8,057 nt of DNA, taken from assembly GCA_021780585.1 (NCBI GenBank), contig JAJXYM010000343.1, positions 1 to 8,057 of the forward strand, written 5' to 3'. Positions 1 through 5,794 of this stretch are shown one piece after another (within the stretch, counting starts at the first letter, position 1; every line of letters begins with the position of its first letter). Origin of the DNA: Deltaproteobacteria bacterium. GTDB taxonomy: Bacteria > Desulfobacterota > Binatia > Binatales > Binataceae. The notes beneath the pieces were generated by a model, which saw only the letters and a program-made list of their open reading frames with translations, did not search any database and had not been told where the DNA came from. The position numbers were made by a program, and so were the translations under genes.

Positions 1-1
1 C

Positions 2-514
2 CGCCCGGCGTCGGATCTGGCCAACGCTGCGGCTTCGGAGATGCGCAACACGGAGCTGTTTCACGACGTTTACGTGACCGACCGCACGGTCGAACCGGCC
101 GCGCAACTGATGCTGCGCGGAGTGATTCACGACACGACCTGGCGCGGCTCGCGCTACGCCTACCTGGTCGGGCCCTATCAGGGTTTGTTGTACGCCACGG
201 GCCTGCCGATCGGCAGCGTGGACGATACCCTGACGCTGGATTTGCAATTGGTCGAACAGGCGAACGATCGCGTGCTCTGGAGCTACACGGTTAACGGGCA
301 ATATCAGATAACCGAAACCTACTATAAGCACTTCAGCGATGATTTCGGCTATCCCGAGATCTTCCGCAACGGCATGAAAGAGGCGATCGTGTCGCTGCGC
401 CAATACGTCGAGAGCCAGCCGGCGAGCTTCTGGAGCGCGATGCCGTATCCGATCCAGCCGGGCCTTCCGAGCTACCCGCCGGTGAGCGCCAACAGCGCCG
501 ACGCGACGCCCTGA
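2..514 (+). CDS. Hypothetical protein, C-terminal part (gene runs off the left edge)
   Basis: The reading frame is open from the first complete codon (position 2) to the TGA at 512-514, so the gene probably begins outside the window. The internal ATG at 41 has no ribosome binding site and sits inside what looks like a continuous helix (SDLANAAASEM). The visible 170 residues mix alternating beta-strand-like stretches (FHDVYVTD, AQLMLRGVIHD, LTLDLQLVEQ, RVLWSYTVNGQYQ) with a helix near the C-terminus (FRNGMKEAIVSLRQYVES) and end in a Pro/Ser-rich tail. The pattern of a helix, then a strand describing a 'variable' protein, then 'LDLQLVEQ..DRVLWSY' resembles envelope lipoproteins of the CsgG/YajG/LpoB general type. 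That resemblance is my inference; no diagnostic motif or lipobox is visible because the N-terminus is missing. It converges on the ArsR-type gene with only 9 bp between the two stop codons. Confidence 0.75.
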   Translation, partial: RPASDLANAAASEMRNTELFHDVYVTDRTVEPAAQLMLRGVIHDTTWRGSRYAYLVGPYQGLLYATGLPIGSVDDTLTLDLQLVEQANDRVLWSYTVNGQYQITETYYKHFSDDFGYPEIFRNGMKEAIVSLRQYVESQPASFWSAMPYPIQPGLPSYPPVSANSADATP

Positions 515-523
515 CGGCGCCGC

Positions 524-1222
524 TCAGAAAGCCAGGTCGAGCTCGCGCCGCAGCGCGTCCCGGCCGCGATCGGTCAGACGCACGGCGCGGCTCTCGCGCA
601 CCCGCGCGATCCAGCGCAGGTCGAAGCATCGCATGGCGACCGCCGCGCCCAGCGCGCCCGCCAGATGATGCCGTCGTTCGCTCCAGTCGAGGCATCGCCG
701 GGTCAGCGGACGGCGCTCCTGTCGCAGGCGATCAAGGTCGATGCCGAAATCGTTGAACCATCCGCCGCCCGCCGCGGTGACGATAAAATTGCCGTCGTCC
801 TCGTCCAGATAGCCACGGGCGCGGAATGCGCCGGTAAGCGCGACGCCCATCGCGCCCGCCAGATGGCCATAGCAGGTGCGGGCGAATCTGAGCGTTCGCG
901 CCGCGTCTCGTTGCGCGGGAGTACGCGTGAGCGGCGACGGCGCCAGCGCGGCCATCGCCTCGACGAGCCGCGCCACCCGCTCGTCATGCAGGCGGAAGTA
1001 GTGATGGCGGCCTTGAACCTCAACCGCCAGCAGATTGCCGCGGAACAGGCGGTCCAGATGGGCGCTCGCGGTTTGCGGTGAAATTCCGGCGCGACGGGCG
1101 AGTTCGCCCGCCGGCAGGGCCCGCCCGTCCATCAGCGCGACCATAATCGCGGCGCGCGACGGATCGCCGATCAGTGCGGCGACGGCGGCCAGGTCGGGAT
1201 CGGTCGCGTTCCGGATACGCAT
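524..1222 (-). CDS. ArsR-type winged-helix transcriptional regulator with C-terminal HLAG-repeat domain
   Basis: This is a 232-residue DNA-binding repressor/activator candidate. Residues about 10-78 form an ArsR-like winged helix: LIGDPSRAAIMVAL, then helix-turn-helix residues 37-60 (PAGELARRAGISPQTASAHL) and a wing near 66-77 (VEVQGRHHYF). The C-terminal half carries two similar segments, 'RTCYGHLAGAMG' and 'RRCLDWSERRHHLAGALG', each with a Cys and a HLAGA-G motif. This two-domain layout is known in a group of ArsR-like regulators about twice the length of classical ArsR/SmtB. I chose the ATG at 1222 because GGAG lies 6 nt upstream. A GTG at 1249 and an ATG at 1243 are in frame but would add only MLMGELEPA, which overlaps that binding site. 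The gene is divergent from the cupin-like gene, with a palindrome between them, so autoregulation and control of the cupin are plausible. The inducer is unknown; the Cys/His residues could sense metal or redox state, but this is speculation. Confidence 0.88.
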   Translation of the reverse strand: MRIRNATDPDLAAVAALIGDPSRAAIMVALMDGRALPAGELARRAGISPQTASAHLDRLFRGNLLAVEVQGRHHYFRLHDERVARLVEAMAALAPSPLTRTPAQRDAARTLRFARTCYGHLAGAMGVALTGAFRARGYLDEDDGNFIVTAAGGGWFNDFGIDLDRLRQERRPLTRRCLDWSERRHHLAGALGAAVAMRCFDLRWIARVRESRAVRLTDRGRDALRRELDLAF

Positions 1223-1272
1223 CGCAGGCTCCAACTCCCCCATTAGCACGGGGCGTCGCGCGCGACCTACGA

Positions 1273-1298
1273 ATCATTTCGACGCGCGCCGAAATGAT
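1273..1298. promoter_or_regulatory. Palindromic operator candidate between regulator and cupin genes
   Basis: A perfect 9-bp inverted repeat, ATCATTTCG (1273-1281) and CGAAATGAT (1290-1298), is separated by 8 bp (ACGCGCGC). It lies in the 146-bp divergent spacer, 50 bp from the regulator start and 70 bp from the cupin start. Dimeric ArsR-type proteins bind such interrupted palindromes, often with ATTTCG-like half sites. That it is the binding site of the adjacent regulator is inferred from position and symmetry. I could not define convincing -35/-10 boxes on either strand. Confidence 0.6.
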
Positions 1299-1368
1299 CT
1301 CGTGTTTCAATCCGCGCCATCGGTTGGCCCCCCGGGCCGGCCGGGCAATTCAAATCGAGGTGACGCGG

Positions 1369-1788
1369 ATGAAAGCGGCGAAAATTCCCACCGACCAAAT
1401 CGAATGGCAGGCCGTCGTCGGCCCCGACGGTCAACCGGTGCGCCATGACGGCAACCCCTTCGCTTTTATCAAGGTATTAAGCGATCGGCGCGGGAATGGC
1501 GGCGGCTACGCCTATCTTTTGCGGCTTGTGCCGCCGCCCGGGAGGCTGGTGCGGATAATCGCGGTCGCGCGCTCCGACGAGCATGTCTTCCTGCTTGAGG
1601 GCGGCTACTGCAACAAGGCGGGCGAGTTGATCGCCGCGCCGGGCGCGTACGGACTGAACGTCGAGGGCAGTCCGCATAGCGCTTTCTGCGCGATCGAGAC
1701 GGTCGGCTACGTGGTCTGTCGCGGCGAGCCGGACGAAATTCGCGGCTTCGACGTGGTTCCGATCGAAGCGGCGGCGGCCGGCCGTTAA
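1369..1788 (+). CDS. Small cupin-like protein
   Basis: This is a 139-residue protein starting at the ATG at 1369, with GAGGTG 6 nt upstream. The open frame continues further upstream but crosses the operator and lacks another binding site there. Residues about 47-118 look like a single cupin barrel: a strand YAYLLRLVPPPGRLVRIIAV, the turn region SDEHVFLLEGGY (69-80), the AAPGAYGLN segment (89-97), then SPHSAFC (101-107). The canonical first cupin motif normally has HxH plus a Glu; here only H72 and E77 align, with H103 matching the second motif. A metal site, if present, would therefore be reduced. There is no signal peptide, so it is probably cytoplasmic. Divergence from the ArsR-like gene across a palindrome suggests it is the regulated target. 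It may be a ChrR/anti-sigma-like cupin, a small isomerase/dioxygenase or a binding protein; the substrate cannot be told. Confidence 0.72.
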   Translation: MKAAKIPTDQIEWQAVVGPDGQPVRHDGNPFAFIKVLSDRRGNGGGYAYLLRLVPPPGRLVRIIAVARSDEHVFLLEGGYCNKAGELIAAPGAYGLNVEGSPHSAFCAIETVGYVVCRGEPDEIRGFDVVPIEAAAAGR

Positions 1789-1819
1789 TTCCACCGAAGC
1801 GCCGGTCGATGACGCTGGT

Positions 1820-1852
1820 AAACGAGTCGATCTGTCATAGAACGGCTCGTTT
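1820..1852 (+). terminator. Possible rho-independent terminator after the cupin gene
   Basis: Positions 1820-1829 (AAACGAGTCG) pair with 1843-1852 (CGGCTCGTTT) in a 10-bp stem with one G-T wobble and a 13-nt loop. The right arm runs into TTTT at 1850-1853. It begins 32 bp after the cupin stop codon. The U tract is short and the loop large, so termination is plausible but not certain. Confidence 0.45.
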
Positions 1853-1856
1853 TGTT

Positions 1857-1976
1857 GCAGGTTTGCAATTTTGATGAAGATGCTTAAAAAAATTAGTTAT
1901 AAAGCTAAAATAAGCCTAATCAAGTTCTAAACAAATTCTAGCCATTTATCCGCAAAGGGTGTTTACTTATGTCGTA
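1857..1976. other. AT-rich intergenic island
   Basis: This stretch is conspicuously AT-rich (A runs near 1886-1892, TTATAA at 1897-1902, many TAA/TTA triplets) within an otherwise GC-rich window. It lies between the terminator candidate and the small membrane protein gene. It may hold that gene's promoter: TATAAA at 1898-1903 resembles a -10 box, but no -35 box is well spaced from it. A strong Shine-Dalgarno sequence, TAAGGAG, follows at 1975-1981. I see no gene in it. Confidence 0.5.
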
Positions 1977-2022
1977 AGGAGACCCGCGCTGACATGTCAA
2001 CGCGAAAGCGGAGAATCTGGCT

Positions 2023-2229
2023 ATGGCGGATCGCAAAGCAATTCTCGAAGCGATAAATCGACAGGATCCGACTGGCGCGCGCGAAGCGGCGGCGAAGCGC
2101 CAGCGCGTCATGATGTTCGCCCTCGTAGGGCTGATCCTCGCGGCGGCCGCGTACATCCGGTTCGGTGATTCGGCCGCCGCGGCGGGGCGGGTTCAAGCGG
2201 AGTCGTCGCCCGGCCTGCTGCCGCATTGA
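2023..2229 (+). CDS. Small single-pass membrane protein
   Basis: This is a 68-residue hypothetical protein. Residues 1-28 are hydrophilic and charged, ending in the basic cluster KRQR (25-28). Residues about 29-45 (VMMFALVGLILAAAAYI) are one hydrophobic membrane-spanning helix, and a short Ala/Ser-rich tail follows. By the positive-inside rule the N-terminus should be cytoplasmic and the tail periplasmic. The ATG at 2023 has GGAG 9 nt upstream, and an in-frame stop at 1990-1992 with no other start after it fixes this choice. I recognise no family. Its AT-rich leader and isolated position suggest a stand-alone transcript. The reading frame is short, but its codon third positions are G/C-rich and it has a sensible topology, so I think it is real. 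Confidence 0.6.
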   Translation: MADRKAILEAINRQDPTGAREAAAKRQRVMMFALVGLILAAAAYIRFGDSAAAAGRVQAESSPGLLPH

Positions 2230-2284
2230 ACGGGGCGGCCCGGCGGATGGTTCGCACGCCGATCCGGCCCGGTTGTGAGTCGAT

Positions 2285-2599
2285 TCAAACGGCTTCGAGC
2301 AATTCGGGGCCTTCGTTGCGAACGTTGTTGACCAGCGGCGAGGCGGGCCGGATTGCGAGCCGGTCGTCGGGCGCCGGAACGAGTAATCGCTTGAGCGCGG
2401 GCGGTTGCGGCTCGCGCGGATTGATCCGGTCGTCGGCGTCGCGAAATGACGGCTTCGTGTCGATGGTCTCGGCCTTGGCGTTGATACATTGCGCGGCGCG
2501 AGAGTTGTCCTTCGACCATCGCGGCACGAGTCCCCAGCGCGCCGGAATCGCGATTCGGTTTTCGTATTCGGCGGCCTCCGGCCCGTCCAATCGTTTCAC
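2285..2599 (-). pseudogene. Decayed SRAP (SOS response-associated peptidase, YedK/HMCES-type) gene
   Basis: The frame encodes two blocks typical of SRAP proteins, which form a thiazolidine crosslink with abasic sites in single-stranded DNA. The first block is ARWGLVPRWSKD followed by INAKAETIDTKPSFRDA, the family's WG-P-W, INAR-E and F(R) core. The second is LVNNVRNEGPELLEAV, matching the family's C-terminal 'V-N-V-N-G-ELI-PV' end just before the stop. The N-terminus with the essential Cys2 (MCGRF) is absent: upstream codons to about 2675 are open but unrelated. Between the blocks only about 30 residues remain where roughly 100 are expected, so the catalytic Glu of the F-EW motif and the His of HDR-P are missing. 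The frame start at 2599 is only a GTG. At about 104 residues against the usual 200-240, this is an in-frame internally deleted relic, almost certainly inactive. Confidence 0.8.
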
Positions 2600-2756
2600 G
2601 AATTCGAATCGGATTTGATCCTGGCCGCGGGCGCGCGACGCGCGGTCACGGGCGCGTCCGGTTTGCCTTGACGCTCGCGCCCCGAGTCCATTAGCGTGGC
2701 GCGCAGACGCGGCAAGATTTTCTTGCGCGCCAACCCCGCCGGGGAGGCGACCACAT

Positions 2757-4439
2757 ATGGCTTACGACCTGCTCGTCCGCAACGGTATGGTGATCGATGG
2801 CGACGGCGCGCCCGGCCGGCGCGCGGACCTCGCGATCGCCAACGGTAAAATCGCCGAAATCGGCCAAATTCGCGAGGGCGCCAAGCGCGTGATCGACGCC
2901 TCCGACCTGATCGTCGCGCCCGGCTTCGTCGATCCGCATACTCATTACGACGCCCAGATCTGCTGGGATCCTTATCTCACCTCATCTTCGTGGCACGGCG
3001 TGACCACCGTGATGATGGGCAATTGCGGCGTGGGAATCGCCCCGTGCCGGCCCGAGGTGCGCGAGGTCGCCGCGTGGGATCTCGTCAATGTCGAGGCGAT
3101 TCCGTTCGACGTGCTGAGCCGCGGCATCAAATGGGAATGGGAGAGCTTTCCCGAATATCTCGACGCGGCCGCGCGCCGCGGCTCGGGAATCAATCTCGGC
3201 TTTCTCGCCCCGCTGACGCCGTTTCGCCATTACGTGATGGGCGAAGAATCGATGGAGCGCGCGGCGACCGGCGACGAAACCAAAAAAATCGCGAGCCTGC
3301 TCAAGGACGCCGTCGCGGCCGGAGCCTTCGGCTTCACCACCACGACCGCGCCGCAGCATATCGGCTACAAGGGCCGTCCCCTGGCTTGCCGCAACGCCAG
3401 CCGCGACGAGTATATTGCCTACGCGCGCGTGCTGCGCGAACTCGGCCGCGGCGCGATGGAAGTCGCGCTGACCAAGTCGGTCTCGGTGATCAGCGACGAG
3501 GAGTGCGAATTCCTTGATCTGCTGCTGACCGAAAGCGGCCGGCCCGTCACCTGGCTCGCCCTGCTGAATCGCGACGACCTGCCCGAGGCCTGCCAGCAAA
3601 GCCTGGTCAAGGCCGACGCGCTGATTCGCCGCGGCGGAGTGCCGCAGGTCACTTGCCGTCCGTTGATCGTGCAGATCGATCTGCGCAATCCGTTCATCTT
3701 CGCCAATCTCGCCTGCTGGAATCCGGTCTTCAATCAGCCCAGGGAGCGGCAGGCGGAAATCTATCGCGACGCGAATTTCCGCAACGCCTTCCGCGACGCG
3801 CTCAAGCGGCCCGATATCTTCAACGGCAACTGGGAGCGGCTCGAAGTCAAAGAGGTCTTCGCGCCCGCGATGAAGCCGCTCGAGGGCCGCACGGTCGCCG
3901 AAATCGCGCGTGCGCGTAAATGCGACGGCCTTGACGCGTTTCTTGATCTGGCGCTCGAAGACGACCTGCGCATCCAGTTCTCGATGGCGCTGTTCAACGC
4001 CAACGAGGATCGCATCCCGGAGCTGATCGGCGATCCGCGCACGATGGTCGGATTGTCGGATGGCGGCGCCCACGTCGATATGCTGTGCGACGCCGGCTAC
4101 GCCACCTATCTGCTCGGCACATGGGTGCGCGAACGCTCCGCGATGACGCTGGAGCGGGCCATTCAGCGCATGACCTCCGAACCGGCCGATTACTTCGGAA
4201 TCAAGGATCGCGGCCGGCTCAAGCCCGGGATGGCCGCCGACGTCGTGATCTTCGACTACAATACCGTCGGCTCGGGACGGCGCGGCGAGATGCGCAGCGA
4301 TTTGCCGGGCGGCGGACGGCGGCTGGTGATGCCGGCGCGCGGCGTCGAGTACACCGTCGTCAACGGCGAAGTGCTCTACGAGCATGGCAAGGCGAGCGGC
4401 GCGATGCCAGGCCGGGTGCTGCGCTCGGGCGCGTATTAG
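2757..4439 (+). CDS. Amidohydrolase family protein, N-acyl-D-amino-acid deacylase (D-aminoacylase) type
   Basis: This is a complete 560-residue metal-dependent hydrolase of the amidohydrolase superfamily. The start ATG at 2757 follows GGGGAGG with a 9-nt gap. The N-terminal sandwich (MAYDLLVRNGMVIDGDGAPG, K31-I32) leads into the barrel with the metal motif DPHTHYD (H61, H63) and GNCGVG with Cys90, the bridging cysteine typical of D-aminoacylases. The late Asp is in SDGGAHVD (Asp435), and the C-terminus returns to the sandwich (LKPGMAADVVIFD, VVNGEVLYEHGKASGAMPGRVLR). The family removes acyl groups from N-acyl-D-amino acids or hydrolyses related amides in the cytoplasm. Oddly, the two middle histidines of characterised D-aminoacylases have no obvious counterpart: the aligned stretches read VALTKSV (Lys240) and PVTWLALLN (263-271). 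The substrate is therefore uncertain. It is followed by a repeat-bearing 277-bp gap before the propeller gene. Confidence 0.93.
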   Translation: MAYDLLVRNGMVIDGDGAPGRRADLAIANGKIAEIGQIREGAKRVIDASDLIVAPGFVDPHTHYDAQICWDPYLTSSSWHGVTTVMMGNCGVGIAPCRPEVREVAAWDLVNVEAIPFDVLSRGIKWEWESFPEYLDAAARRGSGINLGFLAPLTPFRHYVMGEESMERAATGDETKKIASLLKDAVAAGAFGFTTTTAPQHIGYKGRPLACRNASRDEYIAYARVLRELGRGAMEVALTKSVSVISDEECEFLDLLLTESGRPVTWLALLNRDDLPEACQQSLVKADALIRRGGVPQVTCRPLIVQIDLRNPFIFANLACWNPVFNQPRERQAEIYRDANFRNAFRDALKRPDIFNGNWERLEVKEVFAPAMKPLEGRTVAEIARARKCDGLDAFLDLALEDDLRIQFSMALFNANEDRIPELIGDPRTMVGLSDGGAHVDMLCDAGYATYLLGTWVRERSAMTLERAIQRMTSEPADYFGIKDRGRLKPGMAADVVIFDYNTVGSGRRGEMRSDLPGGGRRLVMPARGVEYTVVNGEVLYEHGKASGAMPGRVLRSGAY

Positions 4440-4485
4440 TATCGCGTCCAGATGCCGGGTTGGCGCGCGATTTTGGACCGGGAGG

Positions 4486-4629
4486 GATTCTTCGCTCCGC
4501 CCGGAATGACGGGAAGGACCACGCGGAATGACGGAACGGCGATCGGAATAAGTAATGGAGATCGCCCGGATCGATAATGACCAGTCGAATCATCGTCATT
4601 CCGGGCGAAGGCCGCCGGAGCGAAGAATC
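4486..4629. repeat. Cluster of inverted intergenic repeats (TTCGCTCC...CCCGGAATGACG family)
   Basis: The copy at 4486-4511 reads GATTCTTCGCTCC then GCCCGGAATGACG. The same two blocks occur in reverse orientation at 4594-4606 and 4617-4629, split there by a 10-bp insert. A partial direct copy, CGGAATGACGG, repeats at 4502-4512 and 4524-4534. A further interrupted copy at 4563-4581 (CGCCCGGA, 5 bp, AATGAC) pairs with GTCATT plus CCGGGCG at 4595-4607 to form a long imperfect hairpin. The rest of the 4440-4716 spacer holds no gene. Confidence 0.75.
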
Positions 4630-4716
4630 TCCGCCCTTAATTGCCTCATTATTATGTCAATCGCGGGATACGATAGTAACTCATACGCGGCGCGGCGCCG
4701 ATAAGGATACGGAGCG

Positions 4717-5718
4717 ATGACCAATCAATTCACGATTTGCGTGGGCACTGTAGGCGCCGGCGTATGGTTCAGTCCGGACGGCGGAGAGCATTGGCGGCGC
4801 AGCAAGATGAAGCTGCCGTTTCATGCCGAGCCGGGCGAAATCCAGATCCGCGCGCTCGCCGTCTCGCCCCATAATCCGCATCACCTGCTGGCCGGTTCCG
4901 AAGCCGGCCTCTATCGCAGCGAGGACAACGGCGCGAGCTGGGACCTCGTGCCGTCGCCGATGGACGGGATGCAGATCTGGTCGGCCGCGTGGCATCCGCA
5001 AGACCCCAACGTGATGCTCGCCGGAACCAAGCCGCCGGCGGTCTTTTACACGGCGAATCGGGGCGAAAGCTGGCGGCAACTGGATTTGCCGATCGTCAAG
5101 GAATGCCTCGCCGGCGCGCCCAAAGTCACCAATATCCTGTTCGATCCGCGCGACGCGCGGACGATCTATGTGGGCGTCGAAATCGACGGCGTCTTCCGCA
5201 GCCGCGACGGCGGCCAGAGCTGGGAGCATCTGCCGCCGCTCGGCGACAAGCCGCTCAACGGCGATATTCACGGACTCGCGATTACGCCGGGCGCCCATCC
5301 GAAGTTGCTGGCGACGACGCCCGACGGCGTCTGGACCAGCGTCGACGAGGGTCAATCGTGGTCGCTCCATCCGTTCCCCCGCTTCGCCGAACGCGACACG
5401 ATTTCCTATTGCCGCGGAGTCGCGCTCAAGCCCGATGACGCCAACGTGATGTTCGTCGGCAACGGCGATTTCATTCCGGGCAAGCGCGGCGCGATCCAGC
5501 GCACCGTCGATGGCGGCAAGACCTGGGCGGCGGCGCCGCTGCCGGTCGAGCCGAATTCCGTCGTCTACTGGCTGGCGACGAATCCGGCCGATCCGAATAT
5601 CGTCGTCGCCAACAGCCTGCACGGTTACGTCTATCTGAGCACGGACGCGGGCGCGTCGTGGACGAAGATCCGGCGGGAGTTCGGCGAAATTCGCGCGATC
5701 GCGTGGGTTCCCAACTGA
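4717..5718 (+). CDS. Seven-bladed Asp-box (BNR) beta-propeller protein
   Basis: This 333-residue protein consists almost wholly of repeats with the Asp-box signature S/T-x-D-x-G-x-x-W. I count seven: SPDGGEHW (19-26), SEDNGASW (68-75), TANRGESW (112-119, with Asn for Asp), SRDGGQSW (162-169), SVDEGQSW (208-215), TVDGGKTW (263-270) and STDAGASW (308-315), spaced 44-55 residues apart. This predicts a seven-bladed propeller as in sialidase/sortilin-like BNR proteins. There is no signal peptide (MTNQFTICVGTVGAG), so it is probably cytoplasmic, and no sialidase FRIP/RIP arginine motif is evident, so enzymatic activity is doubtful. The start at 4717 has AAGGA at a 9-nt distance. It lies between an amidohydrolase and an M20 peptidase on the same strand; a binding or scaffold role is possible but unproven. 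Similar proteins are often labelled exo-alpha-sialidase without evidence. Confidence 0.9.
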   Translation: MTNQFTICVGTVGAGVWFSPDGGEHWRRSKMKLPFHAEPGEIQIRALAVSPHNPHHLLAGSEAGLYRSEDNGASWDLVPSPMDGMQIWSAAWHPQDPNVMLAGTKPPAVFYTANRGESWRQLDLPIVKECLAGAPKVTNILFDPRDARTIYVGVEIDGVFRSRDGGQSWEHLPPLGDKPLNGDIHGLAITPGAHPKLLATTPDGVWTSVDEGQSWSLHPFPRFAERDTISYCRGVALKPDDANVMFVGNGDFIPGKRGAIQRTVDGGKTWAAAPLPVEPNSVVYWLATNPADPNIVVANSLHGYVYLSTDAGASWTKIRREFGEIRAIAWVPN

Positions 5719-5734
5719 GCGACCGGCGCGCCGC

Positions 5735-5751
5735 CGCCGGCAATGCCGGCG
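5735..5751 (+). other. GC hairpin between propeller and peptidase genes
   Basis: CGCCGGC (5735-5741) and GCCGGCG (5745-5751) can pair in a 7-bp all-GC stem with the 3-nt loop AAT, 17 bp after the propeller stop. There is no T run behind it, so it is not a classic terminator; it might stabilise or attenuate a shared transcript. The signal is weak in a sequence this rich in GC. Confidence 0.3.
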
Positions 5752-5794
5752 CGCCTCTCCCGCGCGGACGCGCGCGAGGGTAAGCTCGTCGCTG

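Noticed and set aside
1174..1368. Upstream extension of the cupin frame
   Set aside because: The extension crosses the operator and the divergent regulator's start, is Arg-rich, and the ATG at 1369 has a well-spaced GAGGTG.
2668..2696. TTGACG as a -35 box for the amidohydrolase
   Set aside because: No acceptable -10 box lies 16-18 bp downstream (TTAGCG at 17 bp is a poor match), so I do not call a promoter.
2982..4385. Long minus-strand open frame (467 codons) opposite the amidohydrolase
   Set aside because: It lies wholly antisense to a gene with clear family motifs; its composition is His/Arg/Ala-rich and it matches no family. Long antisense frames are expected from G/C-biased third positions.
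4641..4674. TTGCCT and TACGAT as a promoter for the propeller gene
   Set aside because: The spacing of 22 bp is too long and both boxes are imperfect.
4681..5622. Minus-strand open frame opposite the propeller gene
   Set aside because: The plus strand shows seven Asp boxes; the minus frame has no recognisable motif and is an antisense artefact.
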